Positions 36,157 through 44,218 of a DNA stretch of 64,000 nt are shown here, in pieces (position 1 is the first letter of the stretch; the number at the start of each line of letters is the position of its first letter). Source of the DNA: Pseudomonas fluorescens (GTDB lineage: Bacteria > Pseudomonadota > Gammaproteobacteria > Pseudomonadales > Pseudomonadaceae); the NCBI RefSeq assembly GCF_902498195.1, contig NZ_CABVIY010000008.1, positions 332,125-396,124 of the forward strand, read 5' to 3'. The position numbers and the translations under genes were made by a program. The notes beneath the pieces were generated by a model that was given only the letters and a program-made list of their open reading frames with translations, searched no databases and was not told where the DNA came from.

Positions 36157-36459
36157 ATGTCGCATTACAATCAGCGTGGTGTCTTTCTTCAGTTATTACG
36201 TCCATCGGTTTTCAATCCAAAGGAAGTCCGGGTTTGCATGCAATTTGCGCTGAAGGAAGAAGGCTACGACCCGGTCATCGGTGAGGTCACCAGTTCCTTG
36301 CTCGACTCGACCCTTCGCGAGGCCGTCTCGAATGACGGTGGCGTCACCTTTACGATCAAAAGCCCCACCGATATTGACGGCGATGGCGACATCGACATGC
36401 AGGACAAAGCCGTATTGGTGGGGTTGGCGAAAGCGTATTCGAAGATCCTCAATCCCTGA
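36157..36459 (+). CDS. Orphan small protein with dockerin/EF-hand-like calcium loop
   Basis: The 100-aa protein has no signal peptide or TM helix. Near the C terminus DIDGDGDIDMQD has the acidic spacing of a calcium-binding loop (DxDGDGDIDxxD), as in dockerin type I or EF-hand-like repeats, followed by a helix (KAVLVGLAKAYSKI). The N-terminal half (QRGVFLQLLRPSVFNPKEV...ALKEEGYDPVIG) matches nothing I recognise. It has RBS AAAGGA, an A+T-rich upstream region and its own strong terminator, so it is a monocistronic gene. Function unknown. Confidence 0.7.
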   Translation: MSHYNQRGVFLQLLRPSVFNPKEVRVCMQFALKEEGYDPVIGEVTSSLLDSTLREAVSNDGGVTFTIKSPTDIDGDGDIDMQDKAVLVGLAKAYSKILNP

Positions 36460-36512
36460 TCCGTAGATGTAGCGGATGCTTGAAATGAACAAATTCCAGT
36501 AAAACGCGATAT

Positions 36513-36543
36513 AAAACGGCACTTCGGTTTTGTGCCGTTTTTA
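36513..36543 (+). terminator. Intrinsic terminator of the calcium-loop protein gene
   Basis: AAAACGGCAC pairs with GTGCCGTTTTT around a TTCGGTTT loop. It lies about 55 nt after the stop of the small gene. Confidence 0.88.
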
Positions 36544-36670
36544 ATAGTTGAACCCAATAAAAGCAGGTTCCAGACTGCAATTCACAATTCTTTGACAGGC
36601 ACCTCACAGGCCTTTAACCAGCCTGCAGCGACACTACGTTCATTCACTCTTCCCGGATGGTCGTCCAAGC

Positions 36671-37312
36671 ATGTCCTTCGCGCGTCTTTCAATTGCGACG
36701 TTACTGTTATCGCTGTCCGCATTTTTCAATCTCGTCCTCGCCGACGACTCTGCGGTGACCCGCCCCGCGGAATGGGCGCAGCCGGTCGCAGTGCAATACA
36801 ACCTGTTTCAGATGTCACCCACGCTCTACCGTAGCGCGTTGCCTGACAGTGGAGCGGTGCCACTGCTGGAAAAACTCAAGGTCGCCACCGTGATCACGTT
36901 CCTGCCCGAACCGGATTCACGCTGGTTGGCCACAAGCGGCATCGCCCAGGTGCAACTGCCCTATCGGACCAATCATGTGGATGATGCCGACGTGCTCAAG
37001 GCGTTGCGTGCCATTCAGGCGGCGGAAGCCAACGGCCCGGTGTTGATGCACTGCAAGCACGGCTCCGACCGGACCGGCCTGATGGCGGCCATGTACCGCG
37101 TGGTGGTGCAGGGCTGGAGCAAGGAGGATGCGTTGAGCGAAATGACCGAGGGTGGTTTTGGCGACAGCACTCACTTCAGGGATGGCGTGCGTTACATGAT
37201 GCATGTCGATGTGGAAAAACTGCGCGAGGCGCTGGCCAACGGGGATTGCAGTACCAGTGCGTTCGCGGCGTGTTCGATGAAGAGTTGGTGGCAGTCGGCC
37301 CATATCCAGTAA
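36671..37312 (+). CDS. TpbA-like periplasmic dual-specificity tyrosine phosphatase
   Basis: The 213-aa precursor has a Sec signal peptide (cut near VLADD) and one phosphatase domain with the P-loop HCKHGSDRTG (Cys-x5-Arg, about residues 131-140). A general-acid Asp candidate lies in RTNHVDDADV. The layout and P-loop context (RTGLMAAMYRVVVQGWSKEDAL) closely recall P. aeruginosa TpbA, a periplasmic phosphatase that restrains the diguanylate cyclase TpbB/YfiN. Whether this is TpbA itself or a paralog cannot be told here; no tpbB lies next to it. Confidence 0.82.
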   Translation: MSFARLSIATLLLSLSAFFNLVLADDSAVTRPAEWAQPVAVQYNLFQMSPTLYRSALPDSGAVPLLEKLKVATVITFLPEPDSRWLATSGIAQVQLPYRTNHVDDADVLKALRAIQAAEANGPVLMHCKHGSDRTGLMAAMYRVVVQGWSKEDALSEMTEGGFGDSTHFRDGVRYMMHVDVEKLREALANGDCSTSAFAACSMKSWWQSAHIQ

Positions 37313-37354
37313 CACCTTCCACCGCATGGCGCAGTGGAAGGTCGGGTTGGCTAC

Positions 37355-37642
37355 TCAGTGTTGCTCGTCCGGCTTTTTCTTCAGTTTTGGATTCGGAAAA
37401 AACTGCACGGCCTGAACCTTGGCATCCGGTGCTTTCAGGGCGGATGTATTGACCCGCGTGCCCAACTCCTTGGGCACCGACAGGCCTTGTTCATTCAGCG
37501 TGTCGGAGTAACCGCAAGCCACGCACTCGCGATGCGGCACGCTGTCTTCGTTCCACATCATCAACTTGTCCGGCTCGCTGCAAGCCGGGCAAACCGCCCC
37601 GGCGATAAAGCGTCGCTTGGTAATCACAGGACCCTCGCTCAT
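37355..37642 (-). CDS. yheV: YheV family putative zinc-ribbon protein
   Basis: The 95-aa protein has two CxxC knuckles (CPACSEPDK and CVACGYSD) that form a zinc ribbon, and a basic C terminus. YheV (DUF2387) proteins sit next to prlC in many gammaproteobacteria and have no settled function. The start overlaps the prlC stop by 4 nt, so it is the second gene of a prlC-yheV operon. Confidence 0.85.
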   Translation of the reverse strand: MSEGPVITKRRFIAGAVCPACSEPDKLMMWNEDSVPHRECVACGYSDTLNEQGLSVPKELGTRVNTSALKAPDAKVQAVQFFPNPKLKKKPDEQH

Positions 37643-39690
37643 GCTGCCGCGCCCTCACTCAGGCCGCTATGGCGCAAGAGTGCGTCAATCGATGGCTCAC
37701 GGCCACGGAAGTCGACGAACAGCACCATCGGCTCCTGCGAACCGCCACGCGCGAGGATGGCTTCGCGGAATGCGCGGCCGGTCTCGGCGTTGAGCACACC
37801 TTCTTCTTCGAACTTCGAGAAGGCATCGGCCGACAGCACTTCTGCCCATTTGTAGCTGTAGTAACCCGCGGCGTAACCGCCGGCGAAGATGTGGGCGAAG
37901 CTGTTAGGGAACCGGTTGTAGGCCGGCGGGCGCATCACCGAAACCTCGTCACGGACGCCTTCGAGCACTTGCAGCACACTGCGACCGTCACCGTGGGTGG
38001 CGTGCAGTTCGAAGTCGAACAGCGAGAACTCCAGTTGGCGCACCATCATCAGGCCGGACTGGAAATTCTTCGCCGCGAGCATTTTCTGCAACAGGTCCTG
38101 AGGCAGTGGCTCGCCGCTTTCGTAATGACCGGAAATCAACGCCAGGCCTTCCGGCTCCCAGCACCAGTTTTCCATGAACTGGCTCGGCAGCTCGACGGCA
38201 TCCCAGGCCACGCCATTGATACCGGATACGCCGGCATGCTCGACACGGGTCAGCAGGTGATGCAGGCCATGACCGAACTCGTGGAACAGGGTAGTGACTT
38301 CATCGTGGGTCAGCAGCGCGGGCTTGCCGCTGTCGGCCGGGGTGAAGTTGCACACCAGGTTGGCCACCGGGCTTTGCAGCACGCCCTCGGCGGTGCGGCG
38401 ACGGTCGCGGGCGCCGTCCATCCAGGCACCGCCACGTTTGTTGGCGCGGGCGTAGAGGTCGAAGAAGAAGCGGCCGACGTGCTGGCCGTTTTCCTTGATT
38501 TCGAACAGGCGAACATCCGGGTGCCAGGTGTCGAAGCCCTTTTGCTCGGCGATTTCGATGCCGTACAGACGTTGCACGATGGCGAACAGGCCGCTCAGCA
38601 CTTTATCGATCGGGAAGTAGGCACGCAGGGCTTCCTGGGCAACGCTGTAACGCTGCTCGCGGAGTTTTTCGCCGTAGAAACCGCTGTCCCAGCTTTGCAG
38701 GTCCGGGCAGCCTTGTTCGGCGGCGTACGCCTTGAGCTGTTGCAGGTCCTGGGCGGCGAACGGTTTGCTGCGCTTGGCCAGATCGCGCAGGAAACTCAGT
38801 ACCTGATCGCTGGATTCGGCCATTTTGGTCGCCAGGCTCAACTCCGAGAAACTGGCGAAGCCCAAAAGCCTGGCCAGCTCCTGGCGCAGGTCGAGGATTT
38901 CCTCCATGACCGGGCCGTTATCGTTCTGACCGGCATTCGGACCCTGATCCGACGCACGGGTGCAGTAGGCGGCGTAGACTTCTTCGCGCAGGGCACGGTC
39001 CTGGGCGTAAGTCATCACCGCGTAGTAGCTCGGGAATTCCAGCGTGATCAGCCAGCCGTCGAGGCCCTTGGCCTGGGCGGCGGCGGCCATTTGCGCCTTG
39101 GCCGAATCGGTCAGGCCGGCGAGGGCGGCTTCATCGGTGACGTGCTTGGTCCAGGCCTGGGTCGCGTCCAGCAACTGGTTGGAGAAGCGGCTGCCCAGTT
39201 CGGACAACTTGCTCTGCACCTCGGCGTAACGTTTCTGTTCAGCCTCCGGCAGATCGATACCCGACAGGCGGAAGTCGCGCAGGGCGTGTTCCAGGATGGT
39301 CTTTTGCGCCACATCGAAACCGCCGGCTTCGGGGCTGCTGGCCAGGGCTTCATAGGCCTGGAACAGCTCACGGTTCTGGCCCATCTCGGTGGAATAGGCG
39401 CTCAAGGCCGGCAGGCAGGACTCGTAGGCTTCACGCAGTTCGGCGCTGTTGCACACGGCGTTCAAGTGACTGACCGGGCTCCAGGCCGCGCCCAGACGGT
39501 CGTTGAGTTCGTCCATGGCCAGCACCAGGCCAGCCCAGGTGGGTTGTTTGCCCTGGGTCTTGAGGATCTCGATAATGGCGGCGCGGTTGTCAGCCAGGAT
39601 CTGTTCAATGGCCGGTTGCACGTGTTCGGCACGGATCGCGGAGAACGGCGGCAGGTCGTAGGACTGCAAAAGAGGGTTGTTCACGCTCAC
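37639..39690 (-). CDS. prlC: Oligopeptidase A (M3 metallopeptidase)
   Basis: The 683-aa cytoplasmic M3 peptidase has zinc motif HEFGH (LFHEFGHGLHHLL, about residues 470-480) with a downstream Glu for the third ligand. It degrades small peptides, including released signal peptides. The start GTG at 39690 (MSVNNPLL) matches orthologs better than the longer frame to 39717. The end overlaps yheV by 4 nt. It is divergent from the gamma-carbonic-anhydrase-like gene. Confidence 0.95.
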   Translation of the reverse strand: MSVNNPLLQSYDLPPFSAIRAEHVQPAIEQILADNRAAIIEILKTQGKQPTWAGLVLAMDELNDRLGAAWSPVSHLNAVCNSAELREAYESCLPALSAYSTEMGQNRELFQAYEALASSPEAGGFDVAQKTILEHALRDFRLSGIDLPEAEQKRYAEVQSKLSELGSRFSNQLLDATQAWTKHVTDEAALAGLTDSAKAQMAAAAQAKGLDGWLITLEFPSYYAVMTYAQDRALREEVYAAYCTRASDQGPNAGQNDNGPVMEEILDLRQELARLLGFASFSELSLATKMAESSDQVLSFLRDLAKRSKPFAAQDLQQLKAYAAEQGCPDLQSWDSGFYGEKLREQRYSVAQEALRAYFPIDKVLSGLFAIVQRLYGIEIAEQKGFDTWHPDVRLFEIKENGQHVGRFFFDLYARANKRGGAWMDGARDRRRTAEGVLQSPVANLVCNFTPADSGKPALLTHDEVTTLFHEFGHGLHHLLTRVEHAGVSGINGVAWDAVELPSQFMENWCWEPEGLALISGHYESGEPLPQDLLQKMLAAKNFQSGLMMVRQLEFSLFDFELHATHGDGRSVLQVLEGVRDEVSVMRPPAYNRFPNSFAHIFAGGYAAGYYSYKWAEVLSADAFSKFEEEGVLNAETGRAFREAILARGGSQEPMVLFVDFRGREPSIDALLRHSGLSEGAAA

Positions 39691-39779
39691 GGTTGACACC
39701 TTGGCTGGAAGAAACATGCAGTCATCTTAATTACAATCGACGCTCACCGCAGCTATCAGCGACAGAGAGAGAACCTATC

Positions 39780-40325
39780 GTGTCCCTTCGCAAGTACCAG
39801 AACCACACGCCGTCCCTCGGCCAGGGCGCTTTTGTCGACCGCTCGGCGGTGGTGATCGGCGACGTCGACATCGGCGAAGACAGCTCGGTATGGCCATTGA
39901 CGGTGATCCGTGGCGACATGCACCGCATCCGCATCGGTGCGCGCACCAGCGTGCAAGACGGCTGTGTGCTGCACATCACCCATGCCGGGCCGTTCAACCC
40001 CGACGGTTTCCCGTTGCTGATCGGCGATGACGTGACCATCGCCCATAAGGTCATGCTGCATGGCTGCACCGTGGGCAGCCGGGTGCTGATCGGCATGGGC
40101 AGCATCGTCATGGACGGTGCGGTGGTCGCCGACGATGTGATCATCGGCGCCGGCAGCCTGGTGCCCCCGGGCAAACGCCTGGAAAGCGGGTTCCTGTATG
40201 TGGGCAGCCCGGTGAAACAGATTCGGCCGCTGACTGACAAGGAACAAGCCTTTTTCACCTACAGCGCGGCGAACTACGTGAAGCTCAAGGATCTGCACCT
40301 GGCCGAAGGCTACGACCAGATCTGA
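39780..40325 (+). CDS. Gamma-carbonic-anhydrase-like hexapeptide protein (YrdA type)
   Basis: The 181-aa left-handed beta-helix protein has repeated hexapeptides (VVIGDVDIG, VIRGDMHRIRIG) and metal-ligand histidines in LHITHAG, AHKVMLHGC and related positions. Bacterial YrdA/PaaY-like members bind metal, with carbonic anhydrase or thioesterase activity only in some. The GTG at 39780 gives the expected N terminus (MSLRKYQNHTPS); the open frame further upstream overlaps the prlC 5' region. A HAD hydrolase follows 28 nt later. Confidence 0.9.
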   Translation: MSLRKYQNHTPSLGQGAFVDRSAVVIGDVDIGEDSSVWPLTVIRGDMHRIRIGARTSVQDGCVLHITHAGPFNPDGFPLLIGDDVTIAHKVMLHGCTVGSRVLIGMGSIVMDGAVVADDVIIGAGSLVPPGKRLESGFLYVGSPVKQIRPLTDKEQAFFTYSAANYVKLKDLHLAEGYDQI

Positions 40326-40353
40326 CACGTCTCACCATTGCCCAGGACATTTC

Positions 40354-41007
40354 ATGCATCACCAAACTATTTTGTTCGACCTCGATGGCACCCTGACCGA
40401 CCCGCGCGAAGGCATTACGCGTTCGATTCAGTTCGCCTTGAGCAAACTCGGCATCGATGAGCCCGACCTGACCAAACTCGAGCATTTCATCGGCCCGCCG
40501 TTGCTGCAGGCGTTCATGCAGTTCTACGACTTCGACGAAGCCAGGGCCTGGGAGGCGGTGAATTTCTACCGCGAACGCTTCAAGGTCACCGGGCTGTACG
40601 AAAATCGCGTGTTCGACGGCGTCACACCGCTGCTGGAAACCCTGGGCGGACAAGGTCGGCACCTGTATATCGCGACGTCCAAGCCATGGGTCTTCGCCCG
40701 GGAAATCGCCCGGCATTTCGACTTCGCCAAACATTTCAAAGTGATTTACGGCAGCGAACTCGACGGCACCCGCACCAACAAAGTCGAATTGATCGCGCAC
40801 CTGATCGCCCAGGAAGGCCTGGACCCCACCGACACTCTGATGATCGGCGACCGCAAGCACGACCTGATCGGCGCGCGCAGCAACGGACTGGACGCGGTGG
40901 CGGTGGGGTATGGGTTTGGCAGTCGGGAAGAGTTGAGCGCGGAAGCCCCGGCGTATCATTTTGAAACGCTGGAGGAGATGCATCAGGCGTTTTTGCGGCG
41001 TTCATGA
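40354..41007 (+). CDS. HAD-superfamily hydrolase (phosphoglycolate-phosphatase-like)
   Basis: The 217-aa HAD enzyme has motif I FDLDGTLTDP (nucleophile and acid Asp), motif II ATSKPW, a motif III Lys in TNKVELI and motif IV MIGDRKHD. The cap is the small helical type (C1) seen in Gph and PyrP-like nucleotidases, and the physiological substrate is not deducible. It is probably cotranscribed with the YrdA-like gene. A REP pair follows the stop directly. Confidence 0.88.
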   Translation: MHHQTILFDLDGTLTDPREGITRSIQFALSKLGIDEPDLTKLEHFIGPPLLQAFMQFYDFDEARAWEAVNFYRERFKVTGLYENRVFDGVTPLLETLGGQGRHLYIATSKPWVFAREIARHFDFAKHFKVIYGSELDGTRTNKVELIAHLIAQEGLDPTDTLMIGDRKHDLIGARSNGLDAVAVGYGFGSREELSAEAPAYHFETLEEMHQAFLRRS

Positions 41008-41012
41008 CGACG

Positions 41013-41093
41013 CCTTCGCGGGCAAGCCCGCTCCCACAGTGTTTCGTGTCGTTCACAAACTGTTTATCTGTGGGAGCGGGCTTGCCCGCGAAG
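41013..41093. repeat. REP pair (BIME), family 1 variant
   Basis: Inverted copies of CTTCGCGGGCAAGCCCGCTC, ending CCCACAG, enclose about 30 nt. The GGGCAAGCCC variant differs from the GAGCAAGCCC form at other loci. It lies between the convergent HAD and aminopeptidase genes. Confidence 0.88.
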
Positions 41094-41100
41094 AGGCCCC

Positions 41101-42192
41101 TCAGGCGCCGGAAGCTCCAGATTCCGCCAGGGCCTTCAGTGACAACTTTCGCTGTTCAACCGGTAACGCCCCCAATCTCTCGACCTGCGCATAAAACCTC
41201 AGCCAATCCCCGCCCATCTGTTTGAACAACGCCGAAAACGCTGGAACCCACTGGTCGTAAAGCCCGAATGGCAGTAACCGCGCATTGTTCATCGGTGAAT
41301 TGATCCAGGCGTCGTAACGCTTGTCACCGGACCACTGGCTGTCGCGCAGTGCGCGGTATTCGGAACGCAGCCGCTCGAACTCCGTGGCTTTTCGCTGGCG
41401 CATTTGTTCGGGGGGGAGCGGCAGGGTGTACAGCTTTTCAAGCCGGGTCCGGGTGTTCAGCACCAGCTCGATGAATTGGTCCCGTTGTTGTGCCTGCTCC
41501 CCGCTGTCGGGCGGCAGGTTGCGGTAGGCCCGCCATTGTCGCGTGCCTTCCTGCTCGACGAAGGTGGCAAAGGACTCGTTGAACTCCGTGTCGTCCTTTA
41601 CATAAAAACGCTGATGCGCCAGTTCGTGAAAAATCAGCGTGGCCAGGCGTTCATCGCCCCAGTGCATCATCGAGCTCATGATCGGATCGTTGAACCAGCC
41701 CAGGGTCGAGTAGGCCTCGACGCCGCCGATCGACACGTCCATGCCCCTAAGCCGTTCCTGCGCCGCCTCACCGCGAGCCGCGCTCTGGCTGTAGTAGCCG
41801 CGATACGCCACGCAACCGGCGACGGGGAAGCAATGGTTCTGCGGTTTGAGGGAAAACTCCGGGGTGACGAACACATTCCAGACGACATAGGGCCGGCCGA
41901 TGTCCGCGTACAAGCGGTAGCTCTGGTTATCGGGCAGGTGCAATTGTTGGCTGGCGAACGTCCGGGCCTTTTGGGATTGGGCCAGGTGCGCCCGCAGTTT
42001 CTGATCCCGCTGCGGGTCGGCGATGACGCTGGAAACCGGCTCACGCGCCCGCAGCAATTGCACTTGGCCGCTCGCCAGTTGGCTGTAGTAGCTGAGGCTG
42101 GAGCAACCGTTGAGCAACAAAAGCAACACACCCGGAAACAAAATGCGCAAAACGCGATCAAGTAACCCAAGGCTTGGACGCGGCCTGATCAA
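41101..42192 (-). CDS. Predicted aminopeptidase lipoprotein (PF10023 family)
   Basis: The 363-aa protein has a hydrophobic N terminus with lipobox LLNGC (Cys30 region), so it is probably a periplasm-facing lipoprotein. The zinc motif HELAH (FHELAHQRFYV, about residues 189-193) is followed by a Glu (FNESFATFVEQEG), as in gluzincin peptidases. The family is predicted from sequence to be an aminopeptidase, and activity has not been shown as far as I know. It is divergent from the paired small lipoproteins at 42.3-43.1 kb. Confidence 0.85.
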   Translation of the reverse strand: MIRPRPSLGLLDRVLRILFPGVLLLLLNGCSSLSYYSQLASGQVQLLRAREPVSSVIADPQRDQKLRAHLAQSQKARTFASQQLHLPDNQSYRLYADIGRPYVVWNVFVTPEFSLKPQNHCFPVAGCVAYRGYYSQSAARGEAAQERLRGMDVSIGGVEAYSTLGWFNDPIMSSMMHWGDERLATLIFHELAHQRFYVKDDTEFNESFATFVEQEGTRQWRAYRNLPPDSGEQAQQRDQFIELVLNTRTRLEKLYTLPLPPEQMRQRKATEFERLRSEYRALRDSQWSGDKRYDAWINSPMNNARLLPFGLYDQWVPAFSALFKQMGGDWLRFYAQVERLGALPVEQRKLSLKALAESGASGA

Positions 42193-42251
42193 AATAAAAA
42201 ATCCCTGGAAAGTCTGCTCGCAAGACTATCCCGCCTGACTGGAGCTCCGCT

Positions 42252-42674
42252 ATGCGCAAATTGATGCTGACGGCAGGCCTGCTGACACTGGCCGGCTGTG
42301 CTGGATTCGGATTGCCTCACCATGACCCGACGCAAGCGTGGATCGAACTGCAATCCCATCAGGAAGACACCGCCCTCCAGGCCGTGGAGGTGGATAACCA
42401 GGCCGCCAGCGATAAACGCTACTTCGAGGTGCAGCCCGGGAGCCATGAGCTGACGGTTCGCTACCAGTTCCCGGTCCAGCCCACCAACATCGGACCCGAC
42501 GCCGAGCCGCTGTGGCGGGATTGCCAGATGAATGTGAAATTCAGCGGTTTCAACGCCGGTGAGCGCTATCAGTTGCAAGCGGGGAATATCGGTTTCCGGC
42601 CGTGGGCCAAGCTGTACGATCAGCAGCGAAAAGTGATTGGCCAAGGCACACCGGCAGGCTGTCAACGCACCTGA
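42252..42674 (+). CDS. Small lipoprotein, first of a related pair
   Basis: The 140-aa protein has lipobox LAGCA (about Cys18). Its core shares a pattern with the next gene: an N-terminal WIELQSHQED, a VDNQ...KRYFEVQPGSHELTVRYQF block, a central Cys (WRDCQMNVKF), then FNAGERYQLQA and a terminal Cys. The fold is probably a small beta-sandwich in the outer membrane or periplasm. Function unknown. It is preceded by a short gap from the divergent aminopeptidase and may be regulated with it. Confidence 0.78.
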   Translation: MRKLMLTAGLLTLAGCAGFGLPHHDPTQAWIELQSHQEDTALQAVEVDNQAASDKRYFEVQPGSHELTVRYQFPVQPTNIGPDAEPLWRDCQMNVKFSGFNAGERYQLQAGNIGFRPWAKLYDQQRKVIGQGTPAGCQRT

Positions 42675-42714
42675 TCGGCGCTATTCTGAATACCCAGTAT
42701 TCAGGACATTCATC

Positions 42715-43134
42715 ATGCGCAGGTTGATGCTATTGCTCACTGCAAGCGCGGTTGCCGGCTGTTCGAGTCCGATGCCGGCGGCCAATCCGCAAATGGCGTG
42801 GGTCGACTTCTCTACGCCGTTTCCCAACGACAAGTTGCTGATGGCCGAGCGACTGGACAATCAGCGTTTGCGCGACGGGCGATTTTTCCAGGTCACGCCC
42901 GGTAGCCACGAGTTGACCGTGCGCTTCGATTTTGAAGTGCCCAGTGGCGGCTCGGAGTTGTTCGGCGGCTCAACGGAACGGCTGTGCTACATGATCATCA
43001 AGTACGATCATTTCGAAGCCGGCCAGCGTTATCTGCTGCAAGCCCGCTCCATGGCGTTCACCCCCGAAGCCCGTCTGTACAACGCCAAACATGAAATCGT
43101 CGCCGAAGACCGGCAGACCAACTGTGTGCCCTGA
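42715..43134 (+). CDS. Small lipoprotein, second of a related pair
   Basis: The 139-aa protein has lipobox VAGCS (about Cys15) and shares with its neighbour the blocks FFQVTPGSHELTVRFDF, a central Cys (RLCYMIIKYDHF), EAGQRYLLQA and a C-terminal Cys. Tandem duplication and divergence are the simplest explanation. The start is ATG 42715; an in-frame start upstream would lie inside the first gene. Function unknown. Confidence 0.78.
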   Translation: MRRLMLLLTASAVAGCSSPMPAANPQMAWVDFSTPFPNDKLLMAERLDNQRLRDGRFFQVTPGSHELTVRFDFEVPSGGSELFGGSTERLCYMIIKYDHFEAGQRYLLQARSMAFTPEARLYNAKHEIVAEDRQTNCVP

Positions 43135-43140
43135 GGCACC

Positions 43141-43374
43141 TCAGCGGTCGTTCTTCTGGTAGATGATTTTCTTGGTGCCGTTTTCGCACGAGCCCACGAC
43201 CATGTTCTGATCGTGCACTTCGTCATTGGCGACGATTTCCAGGGTGTAGGACGTCACCCCGCGGGCCTGGATCTTTGCTTCGATTTCGGCCTTGAGTTCG
43301 TCACAGGGTTTCGGAGCCGCGAGGGCCGAGGTGGCCAGTGCGCAGCAGATAACCGTCAAGGCAAAACGTTTCAT
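43141..43374 (-). CDS. DUF1161 family small secreted protein (copy 1)
   Basis: The 77-aa precursor has a Sec signal peptide (cut near ALAAP). The DUF1161 core has two conserved cysteines, in CDELKAEIEAKIQARGV and VVGSCENGTKKIIY, probably joined by a disulfide in the periplasm. I start at ATG 43374. Another copy lies at 45348. Function unknown; E. coli relatives are uncharacterised small periplasmic proteins. Confidence 0.85.
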   Translation of the reverse strand: MKRFALTVICCALATSALAAPKPCDELKAEIEAKIQARGVTSYTLEIVANDEVHDQNMVVGSCENGTKKIIYQKNDR

Positions 43375-43470
43375 GGTTGAAGCTCCCTTGAAGCAGCACG
43401 CAGGATTCTGCGTTTCGGCTGCTGTCATTTATTCGACCACAACTTGATGAGCCTTGTTTTGTTTCAAGAC

Positions 43471-43535
43471 AAAAAAGATCGCAGCCTGCGGCAGCGGTGA
43501 TCCCATGTAGGCGCTGCCGAAGGCTGCGATCTTTT
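43471..43535. repeat. Palindromic repeat, family 3 (GATCGCAGC type)
   Basis: AAAAAAGATCGCAGCC pairs with GGCTGCGATCTTTT, with an inner GCGGCAGCG / CGCTGCCG stem. It is directly after osmC (minus) and can act as an osmC terminator. It is related to the repeat at 17377-17433. Confidence 0.8.
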
Positions 43536-43546
43536 CATTTCAACGC

Positions 43547-43978
43547 TTAATTGACCAAGGTCGCATCCAGGCTGATTTTCGCGTTCAGCACCTTGGACAC
43601 CGGGCACCCCTCTTTGGCCTTGTTGCTCAGTTCCTCGAATTGCGCCTGGCTGGCGCCGGGGATTTTCGCCTTGAGGATCAGTTTCACCGCCGTGATCGCA
43701 AAACCACCCTCCACCTGGTCCAGGGTGACTTCGGCCTGGGTATCGATGCTGTCGGCCTTGAGACCGGCATCGCCCAGAATCATGGAGAACGCCATGGAGA
43801 AACAACCGGCGTGGGCCGCACCGATCAGCTCTTCCGGATTGGTGCCCTTGCCGCCTTCGAAACGCGCCTTGAAGCCGTAGGGCGCTTCCCTGAGCACGCC
43901 GGTTTCCGTGGAAATCGATCCGATGCCGGATTTCAGGTCACCTTCCCAATGAGCCGATGCCTTCTTAACGATAGCCAT
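43547..43978 (-). CDS. osmC: OsmC-type peroxiredoxin (organic hydroperoxide reductase)
   Basis: The 143-aa enzyme has the two catalytic cysteines of the OsmC/Ohr family: HAGCFSMAF (about residue 60) and EGCPVSKVL (about residue 125). The N-terminal AHWEGDLKSGIGSISTETG points to OsmC rather than Ohr. It reduces organic hydroperoxides. OsmC genes in Pseudomonas are usually induced by osmotic or stationary stress. It is divergent from the LLM oxidoreductase with a 240-bp gap between the starts. Confidence 0.92.
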   Translation of the reverse strand: MAIVKKASAHWEGDLKSGIGSISTETGVLREAPYGFKARFEGGKGTNPEELIGAAHAGCFSMAFSMILGDAGLKADSIDTQAEVTLDQVEGGFAITAVKLILKAKIPGASQAQFEELSNKAKEGCPVSKVLNAKISLDATLVN

Positions 43979-44218
43979 GCCTGTCTCCTCAAGATCCGGC
44001 GCGAAGCGTCGCGCCTGTGTGGTTGGGGTTGCTAGGGTTCTGAGGATAGACGGTGCCGCAAAGTTCACTTGATCCGATTGACCTACGTTTTTGGTAGGAA
44101 ATTTTTCCTGTGCTATTGAAACTCGGGTATATGCCCACATTGCATGAAACACGCTTTGGATTCGGCAGGTTTTCGTTCGCGAGAAAAAACCTGCGTCCTC
44201 AATTGGAGAAGCAGGTTT

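Noticed and set aside
37669..39696. 675-codon open frame antisense to prlC
   Set aside because: It mirrors a well-supported M3 peptidase gene. High G+C at third positions keeps antisense frames open, there is no RBS, and the translation lacks any domain.
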